Origin: Pseudomonas sp. REP124
Lineage (GTDB): Bacteria; Pseudomonadota; Gammaproteobacteria; Pseudomonadales; Pseudomonadaceae
Assembly: GCF_020164475.1 (NCBI RefSeq)
Contig: NZ_JAIQWX010000029.1
Span: 1-54,302, forward strand
DNA: 54,302 bases
Reading direction: 5' to 3'
Within the stretch, counting starts at the first letter, position 1, and every line of letters starts with the position of its first letter. The notes under the pieces are model-generated. The model worked only from the letters and a program-made list of their open reading frames with translations. It made no database searches and had not been told where the DNA came from. Position numbers and translations under genes: made by a program. Positions 1 through 7,083 of the stretch are shown here, in pieces.

Positions 1-78
1 ATGGTCGTAAACGATAATGCGGGAGACCTGAGGCCCCGCGGTGTTCTTGGGTCCATCGCGAGCAAGCTCGCTCCTACA
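1..78. repeat. Partial REPIN at window edge
   Basis: This is the right-hand part of a REPIN cut by the window start. It ends in the palindromic half that reads GCGAGCAAGCTCGCTCCTACA, and its interior matches the interior of the complete 100-bp copies elsewhere in the window, in the orientation of the copies at 14894 and 27868. Confidence 0.8.
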
Positions 79-89
79 GGGGGAGTGTG

Positions 90-1205
90 TCATTCAGTGA
101 AGTTTGGGATGCGCCCGTTGAGGGAAGGCCGGTAGTTCCACTTAAGGGTATCCAGCACAGGATTGACCGCCAGAATCCGTGCAACTGTCGCGCTGGCGAT
201 GCTTAACGCCAGCTTCTGCCCGGGACATTGATGGTGGCCGGCACCAAACGTGAAGCTGCGTCGGTTCGGGCGCTCGAGCAGAAAACGGTCGGGATCGTCG
301 TTGAGTTGCGGGTCGCGGTTGGCAGATGTCAGCAGAACGAGAACGGTGTCCCCGGCGTTCAGCCTGACACCCTCGATTTCACACGACGTGCTGACGAAGC
401 GCCGGGTGTTCTGCACCGGCGGATCGAAGCGCTGGACTTCGGCCAACAGATCGTCGATGTCGATCGATTCCCTGTGCAGGGCCGGCTGTTGCTTGAGCGC
501 CAGTACGCTGTTGCCGATCAACCCGGCTGTGGCTTCAAACGTCTGCGACAACAGGCCAATGAGGTTGGCGGTCAGGGTTTGCGGGTCGGTCGATGCCTTG
601 GCGAAACGCTGGCAAATGCCTGACAGCAGGGCAGTACGAGGCATCTGATCGTCCAGCAGCTCCATGAAGTAGCCGCCCAACTGTTCGGCGGCCGCATTGG
701 CGGCTTCCCGTTGCGTCGCCGTGCTGAGGGGCGACAGGCAGGCGACGAAGTCCGCGGTCAGCTCACTGATGATGCGCCCCTGCGCTGGTGAAAACCCCAG
801 CAAGGCCGCCACCACGCAAACCGGGCCAAGGAACATCGCCGCTTGCAATCCTTCGGCGCCCGGCGCGATCAATCGGGCCGCGACCAGCGCCTCGACTTCC
901 AGAGGATCGAATAATTGCAGCCCAGGCTCGATGACCGAACGCGGGCAGCGTTGGCGTTCGCCCTCGTTCATCCGCATCAACCGGCCAAACACCTCACCGG
1001 CCAGGCTACCGGCAATCGCCTTGGGCACAGGCTCAAGGGCAGGGCGCACGTGACAGTCCGGGTGCGCCAGAACAGCGGCGACGGCGCGAGCGCTGCTGGC
1101 CAGCCACAGGTTCAGGCCCGGATGAAAGGTCAGCCCGCCTTCAGCGCGCAACTGCGCGTAGTACGGGTACGGATCGGCATGGGTTGCAGCGATAAGCGGG
1201 TCCAT
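90..1205 (-). CDS. Cytochrome P450
   Basis: A 371-residue soluble bacterial P450, slightly short for the class (usually about 400). Near the C-terminus the heme-binding loop FGAGHHQCPG carries the axial cysteine at about residue 327, and an ExxR motif of the K helix (EVQR) lies before it. The I-helix region reads SQTFEATAG. The ATG at 1205 is preferred over a GTG two codons upstream because AAAGG sits 8 nt before it. It is transcribed away from the regulator at 1283, with about 77 bp between, so that regulator probably controls it. No ferredoxin or ferredoxin reductase gene is adjacent, so electrons must come from unlinked partners. The substrate cannot be told from sequence. Confidence 0.9.
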   Translation of the reverse strand: MDPLIAATHADPYPYYAQLRAEGGLTFHPGLNLWLASSARAVAAVLAHPDCHVRPALEPVPKAIAGSLAGEVFGRLMRMNEGERQRCPRSVIEPGLQLFDPLEVEALVAARLIAPGAEGLQAAMFLGPVCVVAALLGFSPAQGRIISELTADFVACLSPLSTATQREAANAAAEQLGGYFMELLDDQMPRTALLSGICQRFAKASTDPQTLTANLIGLLSQTFEATAGLIGNSVLALKQQPALHRESIDIDDLLAEVQRFDPPVQNTRRFVSTSCEIEGVRLNAGDTVLVLLTSANRDPQLNDDPDRFLLERPNRRSFTFGAGHHQCPGQKLALSIASATVARILAVNPVLDTLKWNYRPSLNGRIPNFTE

Positions 1206-1282
1206 GGTCACAGCCTTTGTGGGGGGAAAGTGTTGCTACTATCTCCAGCTCGAACAGGCGTTGATTCGTCCGGGAGCGAAAT

Positions 1283-2035
1283 ATGAACGAAGCACACTCA
1301 GACATTGGCGTGTCGCAGGTCGCGGCAGCGATCGCGGAGCCAGCCCGCACCAAGATCCTTTGTTCGCTTATGGACGGCCATGCCCGGACCAGCACGGAGC
1401 TTGCGGCCATCGCCGAGGTCAGCGCCTCCACCGCCAGCGCCCATCTGGCCAAACTCAAGGACTTGGCGCTGGTGCGGCTGCATGTCCAGGGCCGCCATCG
1501 CTATTACAGCCTGGCGGACAAACGGGTGGCCCAGGCCCTGGAAGCCCTGATGGTGATCGGCCAGAACGCAGTGCCCGAGTACCAGTCGCGGACACCCGGC
1601 CGCCTGCAGTTCGCCCGCACCTGTTACGACCATATGGCGGGAACCCTGGCCGTATTGCTGCATGACCGGATGATCGAAGCGGGGTGGTTGCAGGAGGTGG
1701 GCGAGCAGCTTTACCGGCTGAGCGACAACGGCGAAGCGGTGCTTGAGGGGTTGGGCATCGAGGTCAGGGATCTGGCCATGACACGCCGCCGCTTTGCCTG
1801 CCCATGCCTGGACTGGAGCATGCGTCGACCGCATTTGGGCGGGGCGTTGGGGGCCGCGCTGTTGCAGACGGCGATCAGGCGAAAATGGGTGACTCAGGAT
1901 CTGGACAGTCGCGCCCTGGCCCTGACGGCGTTGGGTCGCAAGGAGATCAGCGCGCGGTTTGGTTTGGTCGTGCCAGCCGAGTCGCCCGTTACGGCAGCCC
2001 ACACAAAAAATCGCAGCCACCAACAAACCCTGTAG
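1283..2035 (+). CDS. ArsR-like winged-helix transcriptional regulator
   Basis: A 250-residue regulator. Residues about 10-95 form an ArsR-type winged helix with a recognition segment around SASTASAHLAKLKD and a wing around GRHRYYSL. The C-terminal half is long for ArsR and holds a cysteine- and histidine-containing segment, CPCLDWSMRRPH, plus an earlier CYDHMAG. These could bind a metal, heme or redox signal, but this is inference. A good ribosome site (GGAGCGAAAT then ATG) fixes the start. It is divergent from the P450 and is its likely local regulator. The last dozen codons and the stop lie in a REP-like inverted repeat, so the tail sequence appears to derive from the repeat. Confidence 0.85.
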   Translation: MNEAHSDIGVSQVAAAIAEPARTKILCSLMDGHARTSTELAAIAEVSASTASAHLAKLKDLALVRLHVQGRHRYYSLADKRVAQALEALMVIGQNAVPEYQSRTPGRLQFARTCYDHMAGTLAVLLHDRMIEAGWLQEVGEQLYRLSDNGEAVLEGLGIEVRDLAMTRRRFACPCLDWSMRRPHLGGALGAALLQTAIRRKWVTQDLDSRALALTALGRKEISARFGLVVPAESPVTAAHTKNRSHQQTL

Positions 2036-2096
2036 GAGCGGCGGAAGGCTGCGATTTTTGAGGATCAAAAGATCGCAGCCCGCAGCAGCTCCTACA
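2006..2096. repeat. REP-like inverted repeat, also terminator-like
   Basis: A perfect 13-bp inverted repeat (AAAAATCGCAGCC at 2006-2018 and GGCTGCGATTTTT at 2047-2059) is followed by a third copy of the GATCGCAGCC core at 2071. The outer part, 2031-2096, has the TGTAGGAGC...GCTCCTACA ends of Pseudomonas REP elements. The A- and T-flanked hairpin could stop transcription in both directions, between the convergent regulator (ending 2035) and the dehydrogenase (ending 2104). Confidence 0.75.
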
Positions 2097-2103
2097 GTTG
2101 TTT

Positions 2104-2847
2104 TCAGCGCAGGGTATACCCGCTATCCACCACCCAATCCTGGCCGATCACGTTACGCGCGCCATTGCCGAGCTGGAACAGAATCACATCGGCAACAGCC
2201 CCCGGCTCCAGAAACTGACCGTCGAGCAAACGCTGGTTGACCGTGCTGGCCACGGCGCTCAGCTCTTCGTTCTTGAGACCCAGAGTCGACCAGATGGGTG
2301 TCGCGGTCGGGCCTGGGGAAACGGTGTTGATGCGAATGCCGTGGGGCGCCAGCTCTACCGCCAGGGTTCGCGCGTGGTGGATCAGCGCGGCCTTGGAGGC
2401 GATGTAGGCGGCCAGGCCCGGGAAAGTCACCTGTGCCAGGAAGGTGCCGATGAACACTACCGAGGCCGACGCCGCCAGATGTCCGCGCAGGCAGGCCAGG
2501 GTGTTCAGTGCGCCGGCCCCGTTGACCGCCCATTGCCGGTCGAACGCCGTCAGGTCCAGGCCGTCGGCCAGTTGCGCGATGCCGGCGTTTGGCACCAGGA
2601 AACTCACTGGACCCATGGTCGAAGCTTGTTTTGCCAGGCGCTCAAGGTCGGCAGGTTGAGTCACATCACCCGCAACCCACGACAGTTGATTGCCGAAGCG
2701 TTCGGCCAATTCCCCCAATCCACCAATCTGACGCGACATCGCCAGCACACGAGCCCCTTGGCCGAGGAGGCGCTCGGTGACGGCCAGGCCAATCCCGGAA
2801 CTGGCACCAGTGACCACCGCCAGACGATCTTGAAAAGCGTTGTTCAT
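2104..2847 (-). CDS. Short-chain dehydrogenase/reductase (SDR)
   Basis: A 247-residue classical SDR that would oxidise or reduce an unknown alcohol or ketone with NAD(P). The N-terminal cofactor motif TGASSGIG is at residues 13-20, NAG at about 87-89, and the catalytic YxxxK pair is Tyr148/Lys152. The residue 13 before Tyr, usually the catalytic serine, is Thr135 here (FIGTFLAQ). It is transcribed from a 316-bp intergenic region with an unusual set of palindromes and direct repeats (2951-3004), so it is probably controlled by a dedicated, unlinked regulator. Nothing adjacent shows the substrate. Confidence 0.9.
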   Translation of the reverse strand: MNNAFQDRLAVVTGASSGIGLAVTERLLGQGARVLAMSRQIGGLGELAERFGNQLSWVAGDVTQPADLERLAKQASTMGPVSFLVPNAGIAQLADGLDLTAFDRQWAVNGAGALNTLACLRGHLAASASVVFIGTFLAQVTFPGLAAYIASKAALIHHARTLAVELAPHGIRINTVSPGPTATPIWSTLGLKNEELSAVASTVNQRLLDGQFLEPGAVADVILFQLGNGARNVIGQDWVVDSGYTLR

Positions 2848-2950
2848 GCAGAGGTTTCCTTTTGGTCAGTAAACTTTTGCAGGTCAAATTCCAAAAAGCG
2901 GGCCAAAGTGAGACGCCTTTAAGTACGGGCGTTCCAGGTTGGTTGTAGTT

Positions 2951-3004
2951 ATTTTGACTTGGGTCAAAATTGGTCATTAAGACTTGTGCGCAGTCATAAA
3001 GACT
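2951..3004. promoter_or_regulatory. Operator-like palindrome and direct repeats upstream of the SDR gene
   Basis: A perfect palindrome, ATTTTGACTTGGGTCAAAAT (8 bp arms, 4 bp centre), occupies 2951-2970. It is followed by two direct copies of GTCAT(T/A)AAGACT starting at 2973 and 2993, exactly 20 bp apart, so they sit on the same face of the helix. The cluster starts about 104 bp upstream of the SDR start codon. The arrangement looks like binding sites for one or two dimeric regulators; which ones is unknown. Confidence 0.6.
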
Positions 3005-3010
3005 CTTAAC

Positions 3011-3110
3011 TGTAGGAGCGAGCATGCTCGCGATGAACGTCAGGACACCGCGGGGCATCAGGCTGCCATCGTTATCGTTGACGACCATCGCGAGCAAGCT
3101 CGCTCCTACA
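3011..3110. repeat. REPIN, 100 bp
   Basis: Two inverted REP halves (TGTAGGAGCGAGCATGCTCG and CGAGCAAGCTCGCTCCTACA) enclose a conserved interior with the GACACCGCGGGG segment and the TTATCGTTGACGACC segment. This is one of eight copies of identical length in the window. Confidence 0.9.
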
Positions 3111-3163
3111 GAGGGCGGTGTAGGGCTGTATTTTTTCGGCGCGCTTGAGTAGGGTCGCTGCCC

Positions 3164-3655
3164 ATGAAAGTCATCGGAACAATCCCCATGTCGAACTTCA
3201 AGGAAATGGTCCAGCAACTGGACGCCGCCTATCGCCAATGGACAGGCACCGGCCTGCCAACACCCGCCTTTGCAAGCGAAGACGAGCGACTTGAGTGGTT
3301 GCACGCCCGGGCGCCTTACGCCTTGCTTGCCCATGGCACGCAGGCCGATCCGGTTTTCTACTATGCCAATGAGCAGGCGTTGGACAGCTTCAAGTACCCA
3401 CGCGAGCAATTCATCGGCATGCCCTCGCGCTTCAGTGCATCGCCGCTGGACCGCGCCATGCGCCAGACGCTGCTCGAACAGGTCACGGCCAATGGCATCG
3501 CCCATGGCTACAGCGGCTATCGGGTCGACAGGGAAGGGCATGCGTTCATGATTCATGAGGGCAAGGTCTGGACGTTGCTTGATCACAATGGCGAGCACCA
3601 GGGCCAGGCGGCGCTGTTCTGGCCGGACGCCGAGCGGATCGGGCGGTTGGAGTAA
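3164..3655 (+). CDS. MEKHLA domain-containing protein
   Basis: A 163-residue soluble protein. Its body, from about residue 30 to the end, resembles the MEKHLA domain, a PAS-like fold also found at the C-terminus of plant HD-ZIP III factors; in bacteria the function is not established. Visible matches are the HARAPYALLAHG start, the YYANEQALDSF segment and the C-terminal GQAALFW. A second possible start, ATG at 3188, has GGAAC upstream and would remove 8 residues. It is followed by the radical SAM gene after 79 bp, but that gene has its own LexA-like box, so the two need not be one unit. Confidence 0.75.
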   Translation: MKVIGTIPMSNFKEMVQQLDAAYRQWTGTGLPTPAFASEDERLEWLHARAPYALLAHGTQADPVFYYANEQALDSFKYPREQFIGMPSRFSASPLDRAMRQTLLEQVTANGIAHGYSGYRVDREGHAFMIHEGKVWTLLDHNGEHQGQAALFWPDAERIGRLE

Positions 3656-3704
3656 TCCGACCGGGGGTAAATGCCCGGGTTGTTTCGTGACGGCAGACGC
3701 ATTA

Positions 3705-3720
3705 CTGTATATGCAAACAG
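3705..3720. promoter_or_regulatory. LexA (SOS) box candidate
   Basis: CTGTATATGCAAACAG fits the gammaproteobacterial LexA pattern CTG-N10-CAG, with the TATAT start also matching. It lies 14 nt before the ATG of the radical SAM gene, a usual place for a repressor site. No other element explains it. Confidence 0.65.
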
Positions 3721-3734
3721 TACAGGTCCGCCCC

Positions 3735-4955
3735 ATGGAACTCATCGACAAGCTCAGCATTCTCGCCGACGCCGCCAAGTACGACGCTTCCTGCGCCAGC
3801 AGTGGTGCGCCCAAGCGCAGTTCCGAGGGCAAGCGGGGACTGGGTTCGACCGATGGCATGGGCATCTGCCACAGCTATACACCGGACGGGCGCTGCGTTT
3901 CGCTGCTCAAGGTCCTGCTGACCAATTTCTGCCTCTACGACTGCCAGTACTGCGTCAACCGCCGCTCCAGCGATGTGCCTCGCGCGCGTTTTACGCCGGA
4001 AGAGGTGGTGGCGCTGACCCTGGATTTCTACCGGCGCAATTGCGTCAGCGGGCTGTTCCTCAGTTCCGGGATCATCCGCAGCGCCGACTACACCATGGAG
4101 CAACTGGTCCGCGTCGCCCGTTTGCTGCGCGAGGAGCATGAGTTTCGTGGCTACATCCACCTCAAGACCATTCCCGAAGCCGATCCGGCTTTGATTGAGG
4201 AGGCAGGGCGTTACGCCGACCGCCTGAGCGTCAACATCGAGCTGCCCACCGATGCCAGCCTGCAGACCCTGGCCCCGGAAAAACAGCTGGGCTCGATCAG
4301 GCAGGCGATGCGGAACATCTACACCGGCGAGCAAACCGTGCTCAACGAACCCCGGGCGCCCCGATTCGCCCCGGCCGGGCAAAGTACGCAGATGATCGTC
4401 GGAGCCGACGACACCGATGACAGCACCATCCTTCATGGCGCGCAGGCGTTCTATGGCAACTTCAAACTGCGCCGGGTCTATTACTCGGCGTTCAGCCCGA
4501 TTCCCCATAGCCCCAAGAGCGTGCCCCTGGCCGCGCCGCCGCTGATGCGCGAGCACCGGCTGTATCAGGCCGATTTTCTGCTGCGCAGCTACGGCTACTC
4601 CGCCGGCGAACTGCTCAAGGGACCGGGGAACCTGGCGTTGGACATCGACCCGAAACTGGCATGGGCGCTGGCCAATCGCGAGGTGTTTCCGCTTGATCTC
4701 AATCGCGCCGAGGCATCCCTGATCGCGCGAATCCCCGGTATCGGCCTGCGCACCACCGAGCGTTTGGTGGCATTGCGCCGGGAGCGGCGGATTCGTTATG
4801 AGGACCTGGCCCGGATGCGTTGCGTGCTGGCCAAGGCCAAACCCTTCGTGATCACCAGCGATTACCACCCGCAGCAGGCGGAAGTCACCAGCCAGCTGCT
4901 TTACCAGCAACTGCGCGACCGGCCTCAGCCGCAACAGATGGGGTTGTGGGGATGA
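3735..4955 (+). CDS. Putative DNA modification/repair radical SAM protein (TIGR03916-type)
   Basis: A 406-residue radical SAM enzyme. The cluster-binding cysteines are Cys66, Cys70 and Cys73 (CLYDCQYC), and an N-terminal block with KYDASCASSG is typical of this family. Near the C-terminus RIPGIGLRTTERLV is a helix-hairpin-helix, a common non-specific DNA-binding element, which supports action on nucleic acid. The reaction is unknown. The ATG at 3735 is chosen because the family begins at MELIDKLSILADAAKYD and because it lies just after a LexA-like box. Its TGA overlaps the ATG of the DUF4130 gene (ATGA), so the two are translationally coupled; the families are found together in many bacteria. 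Confidence 0.88.
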   Translation: MELIDKLSILADAAKYDASCASSGAPKRSSEGKRGLGSTDGMGICHSYTPDGRCVSLLKVLLTNFCLYDCQYCVNRRSSDVPRARFTPEEVVALTLDFYRRNCVSGLFLSSGIIRSADYTMEQLVRVARLLREEHEFRGYIHLKTIPEADPALIEEAGRYADRLSVNIELPTDASLQTLAPEKQLGSIRQAMRNIYTGEQTVLNEPRAPRFAPAGQSTQMIVGADDTDDSTILHGAQAFYGNFKLRRVYYSAFSPIPHSPKSVPLAAPPLMREHRLYQADFLLRSYGYSAGELLKGPGNLALDIDPKLAWALANREVFPLDLNRAEASLIARIPGIGLRTTERLVALRRERRIRYEDLARMRCVLAKAKPFVITSDYHPQQAEVTSQLLYQQLRDRPQPQQMGLWG

Positions 4956-5773
4956 TCCACCTCGATTGCGACGACCTGTTCGACAACTGGCGTCAGCAGG
5001 CGCGCTGGCTGCTCAGTCACGAGGTCGACCCCAGCCGGGTCAGCTGGGCCAGTGACAGCGTGGCGGATCTGTTTGCCAGTGATGACGCGCCGCCGCAAAC
5101 CCAGGGGCCGTTCATGGCGCGTGTACCTCGCGCCTTGCTCGATACCCTTGAGCATGCCGCTCAATACCGGGGCGACCAGCGCTGGAGCTTGCTGTATGAA
5201 GTGCTCTGGCGGGTCAGTCATGGTGACCGAACAGCAATGCTGGCCGGTGATCGGCTTGGCAGTGAATTAACCAGGAGAATCAAGCAGGTAAAACGTGAAG
5301 CTCACCATTTACATGCATTCGTACGTTTTGTGGCGGTGGCCCAGGGGGAGGGTCCGGAATACGTGGCCTGGCACGAACCGGCACACGACATCCTGCGCAG
5401 TGCCAGCGAGCATTTCATCGGCCGTATGGGCCGTCACCGCTGGCTGATCGCGACACCCCGCGACGGGGTTTACTACGATGGCGAACAGCTGATTTACCAG
5501 CGCCAGTGTCCGCCGCATTGGCAGCAACTGGCGAAAAACGCCGACGATCCCCACAGTGCCATGTGGCTGACCTACTACAGCCATACGTTCAACCCGGCGC
5601 GATTGAACCCGAAAGTCATGCAGGGGCATTTGCCGGCGCGGTTCTGGAAAAACCTGCCCGAAGGCGCATTGATTCCCGAGCTGATCACCCAGGCGCGCAC
5701 CGGCAAACAACAGGACGGCCAAGCCAGCGGGATCAAAGGCAGGACAGGCAAGCGCATCGCCGAGCGCCGCTGA
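4952..5773 (+). CDS. DUF4130 / TIGR03915-type putative DNA metabolism protein
   Basis: A 273-residue protein of the DUF4130 family that partners the radical SAM gene just upstream. Recognisable segments are the central FVRFVAVAQGEG and the terminal block with WLTYYSHTFNPARLNPK and MPxRFWKNLPE-like sequence. In many proteobacteria this domain is fused to a C-terminal uracil-DNA glycosylase-like (UdgX) domain of about 200 residues. Here the protein stops after the DUF4130 part with a basic, low-complexity tail, so the glycosylase is absent. The function is unknown; the coupling, the SOS box and the partner's hairpin-helix motif point to DNA repair. A hairpin terminator follows. Confidence 0.85.
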   Translation: MIHLDCDDLFDNWRQQARWLLSHEVDPSRVSWASDSVADLFASDDAPPQTQGPFMARVPRALLDTLEHAAQYRGDQRWSLLYEVLWRVSHGDRTAMLAGDRLGSELTRRIKQVKREAHHLHAFVRFVAVAQGEGPEYVAWHEPAHDILRSASEHFIGRMGRHRWLIATPRDGVYYDGEQLIYQRQCPPHWQQLAKNADDPHSAMWLTYYSHTFNPARLNPKVMQGHLPARFWKNLPEGALIPELITQARTGKQQDGQASGIKGRTGKRIAERR

Positions 5774-5784
5774 TCGCGCCCAAC

Positions 5785-5825
5785 AAAAAGCCCCCCAGTG
5801 CCGAGGCAGTGGGGGGCTTCTGTTT
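5785..5825. terminator. Bidirectional rho-independent terminator
   Basis: A hairpin with arms GCCCCCCA and TGGGGGGC, an inner TGCC/GGCA extension across one mismatch, an A-run on the left and a T-rich stretch on the right. It sits between the convergent DUF4130 gene and ilvE and can serve both. Confidence 0.85.
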
Positions 5826-5840
5826 GCTGCTGGCGTCAGG

Positions 5841-6860
5841 TCAAACCTTGACGATCCAGCCCGCTGGCGCTTCGACGTCGCCGGTTTGCACGCCGGTCAG
5901 CTCTTTGTAGAGCTTCTGGGTGATCGGGCCGACTTCGGTTTCGCTGTGGAACACGTGCAGGTGGTCTTTGTAGCTGATGCCGCCGATCGGGGTGATCACC
6001 GCGGCGGTACCGCAGGCACCGGCTTCCTTGAAGTCCGAGAGCTTGTCGATCAGCACGTCGCCTTCGATCACTTCCATGCCCAGACGGGACTTGGCCAGCT
6101 CGATCAGCGACAGACGGGTGATGCCCGGCAATACCGATGGCGATTTCGGGGTCACGAACTTGTCGTCGTGGGTGATGCCGAAGAAGTTGGCCGAACCGAC
6201 TTCCTCGATTTTCGAGTGAGTCATCGGGTCCAGGTAGATGGCGTCGGCGAAGTGCGCCTTCTTGGCCTGGGAGCCCGGCATCAGGCTGGCGGCGTAGTTG
6301 CCGCCGACCTTGGCGGCACCGGTGCCCTGAGGCGCGGCGCGGTCGAAGTCGGAGATGATGAAGTTGTGCGGGGTCAGGCCGCCCTTGAAGTAGGCGCCGA
6401 CCGGGATGCAGAAGATCGAGAAGATGAATTCCGGCGCGGTACGCACGCCGATGTTGTCACCCACGCCGATCACGAACGGACGCAGGTACAGCGCGCCGCC
6501 GGTGCCGTAAGGCGGGATGAAACGCTCGTTGGCGCGAACCACGGCTTTGCAGGCTTCGACGAACTGCTCGGTGTCGACCTGTGGCATCAGCAGGCGACCG
6601 CAGCTGCGCTGCATGCGCATCGCGTTCTGGTCGGGACGGAACAGGTTGATCGAGCCGTCCTTGCAACGATAGGCCTTCAGGCCTTCGAAGCATTGCTGAC
6701 CATAGTGAAGGGCAGTGGAGCCTTCGCTGATGTGCAGCACGTTATCTTCGGTCAGGGTGCCGTTGTCCCACTCGCCATTGCGAAAGTACGACAGATAGCG
6801 CTTGTCGGTCTTGATGTAGTCAAAACCCAGCTTGTCCCAATTGATGCTTTCGTTACCCAT
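5841..6860 (-). CDS. ilvE: Branched-chain amino acid aminotransferase
   Basis: A 339-residue PLP-dependent class IV aminotransferase that interconverts valine, leucine and isoleucine with their 2-keto acids, using 2-oxoglutarate/glutamate. The PLP lysine is in the AAKVGGNYAASL segment, and EVGSANFFGI is the cofactor-phosphate loop. The length and N-terminal form are those of the eukaryotic-like BCAT subgroup. The start at 6860 (MGNESINWD) fits known homologs better than the upstream in-frame codon. It is next to the bkd operon, which oxidises the keto acids it makes, so together they form the first two steps of branched-chain amino acid breakdown. It has its own terminator. Confidence 0.95.
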   Translation of the reverse strand: MGNESINWDKLGFDYIKTDKRYLSYFRNGEWDNGTLTEDNVLHISEGSTALHYGQQCFEGLKAYRCKDGSINLFRPDQNAMRMQRSCGRLLMPQVDTEQFVEACKAVVRANERFIPPYGTGGALYLRPFVIGVGDNIGVRTAPEFIFSIFCIPVGAYFKGGLTPHNFIISDFDRAAPQGTGAAKVGGNYAASLMPGSQAKKAHFADAIYLDPMTHSKIEEVGSANFFGITHDDKFVTPKSPSVLPGITRLSLIELAKSRLGMEVIEGDVLIDKLSDFKEAGACGTAAVITPIGGISYKDHLHVFHSETEVGPITQKLYKELTGVQTGDVEAPAGWIVKV

Positions 6861-7004
6861 GACACCCTCTATCACTTAACAACCGTCGAAACGGTACAAG
6901 GCTTCTGACGTTTTTTGGATGGGGACAACAATACTTCATTCCGGGCCTGTTTCGCAGCCCGGACTATCGGATGACGGGCAGATAAATCGCATCGGCCTCA
7001 AGAA

Positions 7005-7069
7005 ATTGCGAGCAGGCTCGCTCCCACAGGGCAGTGCATTGCAAATGTGGGAGCGAGCCTGCTCGCGAT
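7005..7069. repeat. Inverted pair of REP units in tail-to-tail order
   Basis: Two REP halves of the TGTGGGAGCGAGCCTGCTCGCGAT type in inverted order: the first reads GCGAGCAGGCTCGCTCCCACA and the second is its near reverse complement at 7046-7069. The order is opposite to the 100-bp REPINs, in which the TGTAGGA ends face outwards. It lies between lpdV and ilvE and may stabilise or end the bkd transcript. Confidence 0.8.
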
Positions 7070-7083
7070 TGCCGCGCTGCGGT

